A DNA stretch of 64,000 nt from Opisthorchis felineus. Its lineage: Eukaryota > Platyhelminthes > Trematoda > Opisthorchiida > Opisthorchiidae. This document shows, piece after piece, positions 25,270-37,825 of this stretch. The notes under the pieces are model-generated. The model was given only the letters and a program-made list of their open reading frames with translations. It was not told the DNA's origin and searched no databases. The first letter of the stretch is position 1. Each line of letters starts with the position of its first letter. Location: the NCBI GenBank assembly GCA_004794785.1, contig SJOL01006389.1, positions 301,821-365,820 of the forward strand, in the 5' to 3' direction. Position numbers and translations under genes: made by a program.

Positions 25270-28200
25270 GTTGGTGCTTACCAAATTCAAGCCTTGATGT
25301 AGTATTCGTTTTTTATACTTTCGAATGTGGTCCACGCTATTTGTTTACAGCATAAAGCATTTAAGAGCTACCAGGCGTCCGAAGTGGGGATAAAACCATG
25401 TCCTATGAATGAAACGAATGTGCACTCTAACTCACCTCCGAACTGCGCTGCTTAGTTTTTAGTGAATATGGATGATATCAGTATCCGCTGTAATTGATCT
25501 AATTAACAGTCGAAATCCCGAACCCTTCTGGGGGAAGCAGTGCTTCGGTTAGACCTTTGCGAATTTTTTTCCGCCTGAAGTTGATTGGCCGTGTTTTCAT
25601 GACTGTGCACAATCTGGCTTTACATAAGAATCTCAACTTTCATCTCAATCGGTCAAGCGATTCGTATTTTGCGTCGAACGGCCTCATCACCACATCGTGC
25701 AGCCCCCAGATCGACTGATGGTAACAGGTTAGGAAGGCCACCAAATCAGTGTGAGGATTTTTTATTGGTCAACCTAATCACCAGGGCCTGGCCTTTGCAT
25801 GACCAGCCTTGTCTCGCGATCGTCCTACAGAGGCAAGTGTACCGATCAGCCGATACGGCGATTCATTTGCCTGCAAGACTGGCCTACCATGGTGGGTCAT
25901 CGACATTGCTCAAGTTCAACATTTGGGTTTGCATGTGCACAAAGGCTGCGCCTAGACTGGCATTTTGGATACCCCAATGTGCCTCAGACCTGAACGCGCG
26001 TGTTCACGTACCATCGGCAGGTGAGGAAGTCCAAAACAGTGCAATTGTCTGTGTATGGACTTGAGTGATGTGTTTGGGGTCTAAATCCAGCGATCGGCCG
26101 GGTACCGCAGGCAGAACACTTCGGAAGAGACATACCACTGAAATAAGCGCTCTGTTGGACGCATACGGAATGTTCATTGATGACAATAATTCACGCGTTG
26201 TCGTACTACAGTATTAGTGATGCCTTGCGACTGTTAGTAGACGAAATACTGGCATTCTTAGGCCTAAGATGTACACGTGGGTCTTACGGGATGCGTTAAT
26301 TGTTCATTTTTTGTGGAATCAAGATTGCCCTGTATACAAGGTTCGCAGAGTAATCCCAATGGGCCGTTTTTTGTTGATCAAGTAGTATTTTCTGTCCGAA
26401 CAAACGAATACACGTTTGGACATCAAATCGGCAGATCCATTTGTCTCTATTTGTGCGGTAGTCAAATTTGTCACGGCTAATTGCCGAGTTGTTTGTTTGC
26501 GTGACTTCCGCTTGACTATGAATGAGCAACCCATACTTATGAAGTCGCGCTATCGATTCATCACTTTTCTACCGAATAAACCAGATAAATTTGGTGTATG
26601 CATCCTGTTTTGAACTTTCACGGTAATTCCATTATTTGCCATACCAGTAACTATTCTCGTTTCCAGTCGTCAAAGGGTCAGTTTCGTCGGCACAATCAAC
26701 TGGGCTGTCTGCAGGATCCACCCTATTTCCGATGCCTCGGTTTTGTTGTCACGATTAGGTCTGCGTTCGGTGCCTCTAGACAGTTTTGGCATTTTTAGCT
26801 GGACCGAGGCGAGTGTCCTTTGAAACCAGTCATTTAATTTTCGATTTTCTCACCATTCTATTGTGATAAGCTCAAACAAGAAAGAATGCCCATTTGGAAT
26901 ACGACCGAGCTTTGGAGGTTTTCTCTCCTCACACTTTTTTTTGTTAGGAACCGAATGATTGGTCCTGATAGCATTTGTACAGGAATAATGGACTCACCAA
27001 ATGATATGCCTATGAGGTTTTCATCCCAACATTTCAAACGTTACGCTGGAAAAACAACATATTTAGCTTAGGTGACTGAGTCCGAGCCCTGGTTAGCTTG
27101 AGACACACAAGTGTGAACAAAGTCCACTTGAGCTCTTTAGTACTTTCCCAATCAACTTTGTTTGTTTGGATAACTCGCTGAATTTAGGAACTATGCTCGA
27201 CCTGGTCAAATTGGCCGGATAGAAATAACTGGTATACTTTCCCCCTGAATTCTAGTGTTATTGGCACGCCTCGCTCATCAGAACCTAAGGATAGCCACAC
27301 GAATCCGGTCTAGATAATGATCGGTGGTGAGGTATGTTGTGGTCAAATGTTGGATGTGTGGCCGATTTCTACTCTTGGTTGTATTACACACGACAGTGTG
27401 TCGGAATCTGAGGAGCTATTGGTTGTAAAAGTGATGTAAGCACCTCGAGGACTGGATAAACAGACTCAAGAAGGATTACTACAACAGAGAAAACAAGTCC
27501 TAATCATCTAACAAAGAATACAAACAAGTTCGAAATAATCCTGCCTCGAACTGCGTCATCATTTATGTCAGGTCTAACGCTATCGCGAGTATTCCTCGAA
27601 CAATCGGCTTTTCCGCCTTACCTGTCATGCCTAAATCGATCGAATCGCGTCCCTGCTGTCTTTTATGTTCACTTTTGTAAATTTGTAGGATCACATTCTG
27701 ATCTTCCGTTTTCAAATTCCCCTGTGAGTACGGTGCGATCTATGCTAAGGATAAATTCGAGCACACTGTGGATGAGTAACCGCAACTTGACTCGTTTCGG
27801 ACGGTTTTCTGCCACTGTGCAGTGACTCCTACTGTGAAGTCATGTGAGCTGCTGATTTCATACATAAAGTAGATACCGAGTGGTAGTATTTCTACGAAAA
27901 GTCGATAGTAAAATGAGCAAAACAGTATTGCTAGAATATGAGAAAGCTTATGTGCTCGCCGCATTCGGCGAGAGGGGTTTGGCCCCAGGTATGTATCGTT
28001 TGACAAGGCCCACAGTCCCCAGTTTGTGAAACGAAGATGTTACAAAACTTCTATGTACTCTTTCAAAAGTGTTGATGAAGACGAATCCGTGTCGCTATCG
28101 TACAGCCGAAGGATTTCGAACTCCCACCTAGACTGACAGTCACAAGTGTATAGAGCATAGCAAAAGGCATTGAAGGCTTGTAGCAAGCCTAATAGAATCG

Positions 28201-29360
28201 AGCAATAATTTACCGTAAGGGAAATGAACTGCAATAGAGTAGGGTCTACACAGCTCAAAAAGCACCGCTTGGTGCGGATCATCTGGTGAGAAGTCGAGTC
28301 TCCAACAGGAGTCCGTCGACAGATACTTAGTCCCCTAGTTAGACTACTAGGCATTGGTCAGTAGTTCAAACGCCATGCGTAATTTTCGGGCCAAGCGGCT
28401 CCGACCCACCGCACTGACCGCAATCCATTACCGATTGATCATGAGTTCATCTCCCAAAAATGCGCAGATGGTAAAGTTAATCTCAAGGCGAAATCTCGAA
28501 CCCAAATTTAACATCAGTCGCTAAGTGAGAATCGATGACTGCTTAGGATAAGCGACCTACTAAGTGATCAGGTTCCCCAACAGTCAACATCTGACCAGAT
28601 TTGGCTATACTTTTTGGAGTGCATTTTCCTGTCTCCATAAAATGCACTTGGTAGCGGACTGTTGACGGTTGATTACGATAGTACATGGCACTGAAACCCC
28701 AGGTCACATAAGAAACCCCATAAAAGCAAAAAAATGTCAAACTTCATTCTGTTCGCTCACCGTTCTGATACTTAAGGCCATAAAAGTAGATTTGGTGTCT
28801 GATCGAAGGTTTTTAAACAGCTCTGTATTTGTCAGGCGTATCGAAATCTGACAAGGTTCGGTAAGAAGGAAACCTATCTGCCATTTGATCAAAGCAGGTT
28901 TACAAAGGGGATGCTCATATTCAGCGGTATATAAGTCTGAAAGTTTGTATTGTGCCCTCCACAGCTGCGAGCGAAGACCAGAACACCCTGCTTCAGAGCT
29001 GGATTCGTTCAAGTTCATCCAACAGTGCCATTCAGCCGATTTCACAAGCGACGATGGATGGCATGGATTGCGCAGAGGAATGACGATGTGTCCTACCCGT
29101 TTCAATTACGATAAAAATTCCCAGCTAGATATGAATGGAATGGTTGATACGATGAATACAACAAAATGCAAGTAAGTTCTGTTGTCTACTGCATATGCGC
29201 CACACAACCTCCTAATCTAATCATCGTAGGAAAAAATGGTATGTGCGCCAGTGACCCAGCTCCAGCCTTCAGCGAATAGGTTGACGAACGTAGTGTAGAA
29301 CACAATGGATCACAGCACGAGATCAAACGTTTGAAGCTTAGGATAATGACCTGAACTAAT
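25270..29360. other. No recognisable gene (4.1 kb)
   Basis: Short open frames only. Nothing on either strand matches a family I know; could be intronic BICC1 sequence or decayed repeats. Confidence 0.4.
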
Positions 29361-29367
29361 GCTTGTC

Positions 29368-29460
29368 ATTAGCGAAATGCACTCATTTGCAAACAAATTT
29401 GGTTTTGTGAGAGACTCATCTGAAACCCAGCTGAATCTCTCGTTTGTGATGTTTCCAGGC
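29368..29460 (+). repeat. Palindromic repeat family A, 5' part only
   Basis: TAGCGAAATGCACTCATTTGC followed by GAGACTCATCTG and CCCAGCTGAATCTCTCG; it stops at GATGTTTCC before the hairpin region. Confidence 0.65.
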
Positions 29461-29636
29461 TTGTCATTTTATCGGTTCGTTTGAACTCGAGATAGCTCAA
29501 TGGCTGATAAGCTGGTATTTGACGGAAAGATCAATTGTCTTGAGCAAAACGGCAACAGCCCAGCAAAGAGAATTCACACCAGTTACATTGCGCTTATTCG
29601 TCCGAAGATTGCGGCAATCGAACACCACAAGATCAA

Positions 29637-30245
29637 CGACAACATGACATCAGTATCCAAAACCGATGCTTCGCTGCTGTACTACCATAATTTACTTGAA
29701 AGCCTGATTTTGAAGAAAAGTGGATGAGGGAACGAGCTAAAAGCTAACCCACTAAAATGTGCCCACACATCTAGATACCTGTTCAGATAATCTGGATAGA
29801 AACTGAAAACAAGAACGCCATTCACATCGATAAGCAGCCATATCTTGCGGCGTCTCCAACAACGCACAAAGGAGATCACGTGGATCCCATTCTGTTAGTC
29901 AACTGGCACCGATAATACCGGACTTTTCGCAGTCGCTTTCATAGCCCTATACCAGGTCAAAGGTTGACCACCTCAACTTGCACCACTCTAGACTGGACAC
30001 GGGAAATAGCCCTCTTCTTCGCGAATGATGATTCGGTATGCGCACTAGATAACCGAACTACCATAGTTTTTGGTGCTGGATACACTTTGGTTGAAGTTCC
30101 TGCTGCAGTGCCAAACTCTTGCTTTCTAATTGTCTCGTTGCTGATTCGCCCGCACCAGTCTAAGGGAGCCATCTGGAGATTCAGGGATATGCCCCCTTGC
30201 AGCCAGAACTGTCTCAAATGAGCAAACGCGGCCTGAGTCTAAGAG
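29637..30245 (-). mobile_element. RTE-like LINE 3' part, antisense, decayed
   Basis: Begins with the inverted LINE tail (GACAACATGACATCAGTATC) and runs back through the C-terminal coding region (minus-strand phrases GGISLNLQ, GTAAGTSTK). Many stops. Meets an oppositely oriented LINE fragment at about 30,250. Confidence 0.75.
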
Positions 30246-30254
30246 GCTCGTGGA

Positions 30255-31415
30255 TGATTTTAGCAGTCCTAGATTCCGAAGGCGCATTTGACTCGGTCGA
30301 CCGGCCTGTCCTCCTTGACACGCCTGCCAGGTAAGGAATGCCCCGGAAGTTTGTGAATATAATAAGTTCTTTGTATTCCCAGAATTATGGGCTTGAGAGA
30401 CTATACGGCGAGCTCTTCAAAAGCTTCCGTACACACAATGGTGCCCGTCAGAGGTGCCAAATCTCATAATCCCTATTTACTTTCGTGATTAACGAGATAA
30501 TGAAACTAACGCTGGAAGGTCTTCAAAATCCTGGTGTTCAGATAGCTGCTGGCGATCTGGAATATGCAGACAACATCGTTTTCGTCTTCGAAGAGGAGAA
30601 GGCGAAGGTGTTTTTGGATTAACTGATCAAAGTCATCCCGTCTTTCGGCATGAGGTTTGCACTCGTAAAGTGTAAGCTCATGTTTCTGGTGCGTGGCAGA
30701 TGAAGTCAATTCACGAATCAGCAAGGCTCGGCTCATATTTGCTAACTTGACACACCTATGGTATCAAAGCAGTATATCGCTGAATTTAAAGGGACGTGTG
30801 TATCAGGTTACAGTGTGGGCTGTGAGATTTGGCCGGTACGAGCAGCGCAACTGAGACGTATTCAGATCTTCGACAACCGTTGTCTCAGAATCATAGCTTG
30901 TGTAGGTTGATGTCGGCAAATCCGTAACGAGGTAATTAGGAACTGAGTGCTCGGTTGTGCAACGGGAACTTCCATGAAAGAGTGTCCAGCACCAAAAGCT
31001 GTATTGGTTATGCCATGTGTTGTGTATGCCGAAGAGAGTGCTGTTTTTCATGCCCAACTCAGAGCGGCAGAAGCAGAGAGGTGGTCAACCCTTGACCTGG
31101 CAGAGGGGTATGAAGGAGATTACGAAACGTTTGTGTACTGTCGGTGCTACTCGCCTTCCAGGATGGGGACCGCGTGATCCCCAATGCGCCTGGTGGGTGA
31201 CACTGCAAGATATGGTTGCTAATCGAAGTCGGTGGCATGCTTGTTGTCAGTTTCTATCCAGATTGCCTGAATGAGTGTCTGGAGGTGTAGGCACCTCGGA
31301 ATGATGGTGTTAGTCTAGCACTAACTCCCTTCCCAGTCCACTTTTATTCTTTTCTTCACAAAAAGGCCTTCAAGTAAATCATGACTGCGGCAGCGAAGCA
31401 ACAGTGTCTGCATAT
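30255..31415 (+). mobile_element. RTE-like LINE RT-to-3' fragment, decayed
   Basis: Starts inside the reverse transcriptase (EGAFDSVDRPVLLD), includes DLEYADNIVFVFEEE with the catalytic YADD changed to YADN, and continues to the C-terminal end at 31,274 and part of the 3' UTR. Contains numerous stops and deletions, and no endonuclease in this orientation. Confidence 0.8.
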
Positions 31416-31741
31416 TCCAGATCAGGACCAGCCGCTGTTGGCTGACACCCAGTGCTTGATTGGAGTTAGCAGCGCCATTTCGCAGGCGAAACCTCCCGCA
31501 ATGCGCAAAGATATGGTGATCTCGTCCCACTAAGAATTGATATCCGACAGGGTGGAGCAGTTGGATGGGTGAAGAATACGGTTCTGTTGCGTTTAACCTC
31601 GGGATCTACAAGCTTCTTGGTTGTCAAGGGAGTTGTCCGCGCTTTACGTGGCCCCGAAAAACGAAGACAGAGCTCTAGACGAGTGCATCGTCAGAATCCA
31701 CACTTACTACAAAAGCAGCACCAGTTGGTTATCGATCCATG

Positions 31742-32370
31742 TTATGGGTAACTGATGGTGATGGGATCAACTTGGGCCAGCGGCTGGCATGCCGTTGACG
31801 GGTACGATATAGCCCAGAGAATTCGGTTATTTCGGAAGATAGTGCTGCATAAAAGCAGTCTGCGGACAGCGCACATCTGAAGCAGTCGTTCACCATTGTC
31901 CATGTGCATCGAGCCCGATCTAGGTAGACCACCTAATTGAGCCTCAGATACGCTAAGATTGCCCACGTGTGCATTCAAATCTCCGGTAACCAAAACAAGG
32001 TTTGAGCTTGTATTCTGCCGTAACTGGGCAGTCAAGGCGTCATAAAAGTTTTCTTTGATAGTGTCAGAGCTGCAGTAAATTGGGGCATAAGCAGACACGA
32101 TAAACAGACAGCGATCAATTGCTCGCTTGAGATTCCTTCACGAACGTTGCCAGATGAACTGCACAGATGCGACTACCAACGGGTATCCAGTTCAAAAGCC
32201 TGTCCGCAAGACAGCAGTATTTGGCAGGAACTGTCAGTGCATTGTCCCAAATCCCAACCTCGACGACCAGGAGACTGGTGGTCAAACCTCCAAGCATTGA
32301 CGAACCTGGTATGAGGCTCTACGAGTGTCACCCGGACAGCCTCCATTATAGGTCATTGGGTCACGGAGGT
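31742..32370 (-). mobile_element. RTE-like LINE endonuclease fragment, inverted
   Basis: The minus strand carries endonuclease motifs SAYAPIYCSSD, VTGDLNAHVG and VGSRICAVHLAT. At about 32,180 this sequence is joined directly to the repeat shared with 20,990-21,220, which in the main LINE lies about 900 bp further upstream, so this copy is rearranged. Confidence 0.75.
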
Positions 32371-32374
32371 GCAC

Positions 32375-33130
32375 AAACCGTCACACCACAATAAGGCACA
32401 CCCTCTCCGTGACCGTCTTGTCAAATTTGTGGTAATATTAAACTTGGCGAACCAAGGAATGTTTGTTGCCATATCAGCATGACTGTACGCCACACAAGGT
32501 CTGACAAGTGAACCATAGGTCTCTTGATCAGAACACAGTACGGATAGTAGCGATGAGCCCACAAGTGAGGTGGCTTTTACGAATGATCCAAAACAGTAAC
32601 TCATCAGCATTCATAATCGTCTGGAATTCTGGAAATTTCACGAGTAAGGATGATCAAGACAATGATCATTGTGTGGAACTAGCTACAGCTCCATCTCAGA
32701 AGCTGTATTTCTTGTCTGTCCGAGCGAATCACAGACGAACAGAGGTTGTCGTAAGTTGCGCCCTATTAGGGGCAAAAACAACTCGGAAACCTATTTGACT
32801 GGAAGACAAATTATGGTTCTTGCCTTTCAAACATATTATATTTGGGTATTTCAATCAACAAGCCACCAATCCGTGTGAACACATCCAGAAATACTTTGCT
32901 TCGATCATCGCCCTTGGCCAGTGGGAGAGAACTGCATGCGGGTGGTTGCCATGGTTTTGAATGATGCTTTTGCAGCATTTTGGTGGACAACCGCGCTTAC
33001 GGAGTAAGCTGCAGCATTCATTGTTCAGCTGCGGGTACTTGTTTGAAACGTCTATAGTTATCCACTGAGGGCTTGCATGTAGCTTTCGTGAAGCTGGATG
33101 GTGCTCCACGAACAAGGCTGCTTTATTTCG
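32375..33130. other. No recognisable feature
   Basis: No coding motifs or known repeat seen. Confidence 0.4.
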
Positions 33131-33350
33131 ACACACTCATTTGCATATCAATTTGGTTTTCACGGGAGACTCAACTGAATGTCTCGTTTAGGATATTCTT
33201 CAACTGGGTGTGCTGTATAAAGGCCGCCTCATGTTTCAGTTGGTACGATATTCAAGATATCGCAGTACATTTTCGTAAAGAAAACTACTCACAAGGTTGC
33301 TGTGGGCTGTCGAAGAGTTTACAGCAACCTTGTGAGTAGTTTCCTTTACG
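33131..33350 (+). repeat. Palindromic repeat family A with a long terminal hairpin
   Basis: ACACTCATTTGCATATCAAT, GGGAGACTCAACTG and TTTCAGTTGGTACGATATTC identify family A. The end, 33,274-33,350, folds on itself: CGTAAAGAAAACTACTCACA and the following AGGTTGCTGT pair with the mirror copy ending in CTTTACG (about 30-bp arms, 17-nt loop). The usual middle part with the CTGATGAG core is missing. Confidence 0.75.
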
Positions 33351-33831
33351 GCTGCCTCATTATTTTTAAGGGGAAAACGAATGTTTCTTGTTTTGCATAA
33401 ACAAAGCCGTGGGTCATTTGTATCCAGCTTCTAGTAAACATCTTGCTTGTAAGTAAATTGATCCAGACCAAGGCCTCAATAAAAGCAACTTCTTTGATGG
33501 TTCCCTTTGCAACAGGTTACTGGTATAACATTCTTTTAAACTTTCCTTGGGAATGTTTCCACAGACTTGCTGGCAATGGTCGGCATAGCATTGGACTGGG
33601 GTGCAGAGTGTTTTTATGGCTCTGACTGGTTCATTGCCGCATTGGCCACTTAACCTGCGTGGTCGCTCAGGCTATGTTGGTCCCATCATTCAGTAACTGT
33701 AGAAAGATTGGGGGAAGAATACTGATCCCACTTTGTTCATCAACCAAATTCACACTAAACTAGGGTCTCGATTCCAAGTGCGGAGGAATGAGATGTGTAT
33801 TGTGTATGGAAGCAGACGCAAGGCGCTTAAC

Positions 33832-34053
33832 AATAATAATAATGATGATAATAACAATAGTAAAAATCATTTAGTTGTATTACCCTTTCTGTGCCTAGCT
33901 GCAATGCCATCAGAAAGAATGAAAAGAGCTGAGATATTGTCAGGTTGCCCGAGCCCAGACAGAAGCAATCAAGATACAGATGTTGGGTTGAAACCGCGGA
34001 CCTTCTGGCCAGTAACTTCGCGCCTTAACCACTGAGCTATCTTCAGGCGCTTC
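33832..34053 (-). mobile_element. tRNA-derived SINE with (ATT)n tail
   Basis: Antisense SINE (head CTCAGTGGTTAAGGCGCGAA read in reverse at the right end). The AAT-rich run at 33,832-33,862 is its 3' tail. Somewhat diverged. Confidence 0.8.
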
Positions 34054-34261
34054 TCAACTACTTTACATAAACAAGCTTTCATTTCCGCTAAGCACTTCCG
34101 GTAGAAAAATCGGAAAACCTCGCCGACCCAGAAACGACAGGAAAATGGAAGTAACCACAAAAAATGAGAACGTGCAAATTACTATACCCACTACCTAAGT
34201 TTGGTTTCTTCGTTCATCGTTTTGAGAACTCTTATGAGCGGTTTGCTCCGAAACACAATTA

Positions 34262-34462
34262 TGAGCTCGAGCTAGCTCAGTGGTTAAGGCGCAAACTTAC
34301 TGACCAGAAGGTCTGTGGTCCGAACCCAACCTCTGCAAATCGACCGCTCTTGTCTAGGCTTGGGCAACCTGACAGCGTCTCAGCCCTCGTGTTTCCTTCG
34401 GGCAGCATGGCAGCCAGGCACAGAAAGGGTGTTATAGCTGTACGATCATTATTATTGTTATA
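34262..34462 (+). mobile_element. tRNA-derived SINE with ATT tail
   Basis: A box TAGCTCAGTGGTTAAGGCG, B box GGTCCGAACCC, body CTTGGGCAACCTGACAGCGT, and a tail of ATCATTATTATTGTTAT. About 200 bp from an inverted copy at 33,832-34,053. Confidence 0.88.
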
Positions 34463-34469
34463 TGCAAAT

Positions 34470-36690
34470 TCAAATGATTATAGTTTTATAGTGGTGAGGC
34501 CGTGGGGACTATCTGCCGAAGCAAAGTTTACAATCCCGTTCTGATTACCAGTTTTTTTACAGTTTTGGACAGCTCCACGAACAGTTGATTGAGGACAGAA
34601 TCGGATGTAAAGAGAGTTCCGTTAATTACCGGTTTCCGTCTTGCATGATCTCAATGAATCCGCATTACAAGCCTCCACCACGGATGCTCAGGGCGGCTGC
34701 AGAAGTGTCAAACACAACATCATGCATTCTATCGTCCCGACGTTCTGTCATGGACTGACAGGTAAGCGCACCATTTATCAAGACGGGTATCAGGTATTCA
34801 ATATCTTACCGGTCAAGGATATACATAAAACTCAATAACATTGTGCGTGCTGTCTTGCAACGCAAGACTCCCTTTTCAAGCAGGGCCATCGTGTGTGCCG
34901 GACGCATTCCGAATGTTAGTGAGTTATAGATACTCGGACGTGCTGCCGGATCAGACTCATTGTCCATAATCATGCCAAGCTTGTTTCTGGTGTGAAGCTA
35001 CAAAAAACCTCTGGATACGAGGCTGCGAAATGCATCAGACTGAGGGGCGCACTAATTGTATTCCGCCAACAATCGGCTGGTTCAGATATTAAGGTACGGA
35101 CCAATCGATGATCAATGGCTCAACCCACACAGAATGTTTTCGCACGCAATCCCGCAGACTGCTGCGGTTTCGATCTGCCCAGTCCTAGCTTCGTTTGGCA
35201 ACCACGTCAAACTTGTTTGCAACAAATCCCCTCATATTAAACCAGTTTGAATCCAGAAAGCATGAATTTGATTTTTTCCTATTATAAGACTAGTAGTGCT
35301 CTGGGTACTCTGTCACATTGAAAGTTAATGAGAACACAAGAAAAGGGGAATAGAACACAGATAAAAACGGAAAACCGGTCAGTCACTTCAGTCTTTGTCT
35401 TGGAATAGAACAAACACGGAAATACGAGTGATTCAGATAAAATCCAGGTAACCGCTTCTGGTGAAGCGTTCGATAGTTCTGGGATGGAGCAGTGGCAAAG
35501 TATTGACTCGGTGACATTGCTCATATGTTTAGGAGGCCGGAACAAGAAGGAGTGATTATCTATCCTTTCTCTGTAACGGGTCATCACTTACCGGAATCCG
35601 CTCATTTTTATGGTGCATCTTAATGCCTCTTTACTTGCGCTCGTATTCCGTAAGTAGCACGCCACATCATAAAACCTCTCCATGATTCTTCACTTTCAGC
35701 GTTTGACTGATCACTGCGACAGGAAAGAACAACTAACGTTTCTGCTATGAACACTATTTCTACATAGATGTTCTTATTTAATTAGTAGATTCTGTCTATT
35801 TTGCAACTTCTTCTATCTCCTCTACCGTTCCCATTTTGCATGTACCCACTGGTTCTGTAATATTTTAACCTTTCTACGCTACATGTGCCCTCACTAACGA
35901 CCAAGAGAATAATATGATGCAACTAATGAGCCACAAACCTAATGCGTTTGACAACCGATCTCGATTTCTGACCCGCTTCTACTTTTTTCCGGCCGACACA
36001 TTGAGGTAGACAGTTAGAGCGCCATGAGAAGGACACACGACCACAACTTTACACACAACCAGCCCTCTTTCTATCACAAGCTGCCCCGACTATTTACTAT
36101 GGTATGTAAAAATAAAGAGATGTTTTTAAAGGTTTTTTTATATATTTACTTGTATCACAGATAAGGCAATTGGGGGGATGCGAACCCATGCAGTCAGGAA
36201 ATTTAGGCGTCCTGAAAGAGCAACCGAATCTGAAACGGATGCGTGAGGCAGAAATGAATAAAGTGAATTAGTTTTTACGTTAGGTGATGGAAACCGATCA
36301 GATAAAATTGCCTCAACGATTTCAATAATACTGTACGCCAAAAAATGCATATAGACATGAACAAGAAGATGAGTTGCATGTTCTCACGTGAATCTGGGCA
36401 TATATCTATTCTAATATATTTGATTACTTCACGGGCGACCGTCTGCGAACTTGTCATGCCAAACAACTTGTGATTCGGAATTACGGGCGTTGAAGCATAC
36501 CAGAACGCGCTCGCAAACGTTGGCCGACTCCTGCGTAAATTTGTGCGATCCTACCGTTGGAGTATCCAATACATCCACTGTATCGGTTTATTGGATTCTC
36601 GGTCAAAGCAATGTGCTGCGACTTGGTTCCTCGACCAAACCGAACACTGGAGCATGCGGTTTGTGGAGCCTAAAGTTAGTTATTTGAGTG
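34470..36690. other. No recognisable gene (2.2 kb)
   Basis: Short open frames only, nothing recognised. A small exon-like stretch ending in GACAG|GTAAGC near 34,760 was considered but not supported. Confidence 0.4.
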
Positions 36691-36696
36691 TCTGAT

Positions 36697-36876
36697 GGCG
36701 GGATATCTCAGTGGTTAGAGCGCGAATTTACTGACCGGAAGGTTCGTGGTTCGAACCCGACCTCTACCTCTCGACTTCCCCTGTCTAGGCTTGGGCAACC
36801 TGGCAGTATCCCAACCCTCGTGCTTCCTTCTGGTGGCATGGCAGTTGGGCACCGCAAGGGTGCTACAGTGGAACGA
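36697..36876 (+). mobile_element. tRNA-derived SINE
   Basis: Head GGCGGGATATCTCAGTGG followed by TTAGAGCGCG, B box GGTTCGAACCCGACC, body GGGCAACCTGGCAGTATCCC, end GAACGATTTTT. Well conserved, so relatively young. Confidence 0.92.
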
Positions 36877-37765
36877 TTTTTTAGCGAGACAAAAACAGAG
36901 CGGTGGGAGTTGAATGAAACCAACTGTGAAAGCATACAGGAGCCAGTAGGCGAGGGTGCCATGACAAGGAGTATCAGTATCAAAATATTTCGAGGTAAAA
37001 ACTGTTTGTGACGCCAATTCAACTCTATCCAACTCATCGGTTGCCACCCGAAGTAGGACCTAAAAATTTAGACATTGCCCCCGGTTACCTCTTGAATTGG
37101 TACCGTTTGCTTGGTCGTACTACATGGGCAGCGAGACACCTCCAGACTTGGAAATCTCAACACAAAGTCATACCAGAATGACCAAGAGTCCGAGACCCGC
37201 AACATGAAGCGAACGGGCTTGAACGCACTGTTTTGGAAACACATTGAGTTCCCTTTATTTGGCACGGAGTCGACTTTAGACTGATCCTAAGAAATTATAG
37301 AAAAATCTTATCGACTCATCGTGTTTCACATCCACACACCTTGATGATATGGAGTCATCTTAACTTGAAAATTATTGTTCCTCTCTATGTCTGGAGTAAC
37401 CAGAAGTGATACAGCCCAATTGTTCCTTGAGAAAGGGACTATAGGACACCTGAAGGACCTGGTCCGACATTACAACGGACAAGACCTGCAGGCCACAGAC
37501 ATTCACGGGATACTTGTTTCTTTCTTGGATTACTGTAGAACGTTAGAGACGATCTTTGTATGTATGGAAAAAAATGGCTGTTTTACCATGCATCAATCGT
37601 GCTTGTTTCTTGCAAACGACCACCTACGTGCTCTCACATTTTGGATAAGTCAATAAGAACACCGACTCGCCCAGGTGATGATCCTACTTATTGGTGTTAC
37701 AATTACGTCTGGCCACGAGGAGTCTGAAAGAATGTGTCGGATGCCAAAATGAACGGTAGGGCTTT

Positions 37766-37825
37766 TCATGAACAGGGTAGTTTTTTCGGAATTTGTGCCA
37801 TTTCAACAATCAACTCATAAGGGAG
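37766..37825 (-). CDS. COG3: COG3 exon 14 (terminal)
   Basis: Follows TTTCTTCTCGTAG and encodes 19 residues ([19 protein letters not shown]) then TGA. The intron separating it from exon 13 is only 33 nt (37,826-37,858). It replaces the short tail that follows the IIACPSMEQ motif in vertebrate COG3. Confidence 0.75.
   Translation of the reverse strand, partial: LPYELIVEMAQIPKKLPCS

Noticed and set aside
29637..31415. Twin-priming inversion of one LINE
   Set aside because: The antisense part is a 3' end with its own tail and overlaps the content of the sense part, so two insertions fit better than one inverted copy.
36708..37047. Open frames of about 110 codons on the minus strand
   Set aside because: They are translations of the SINE and its flank; the same peptide strings recur at every SINE copy.
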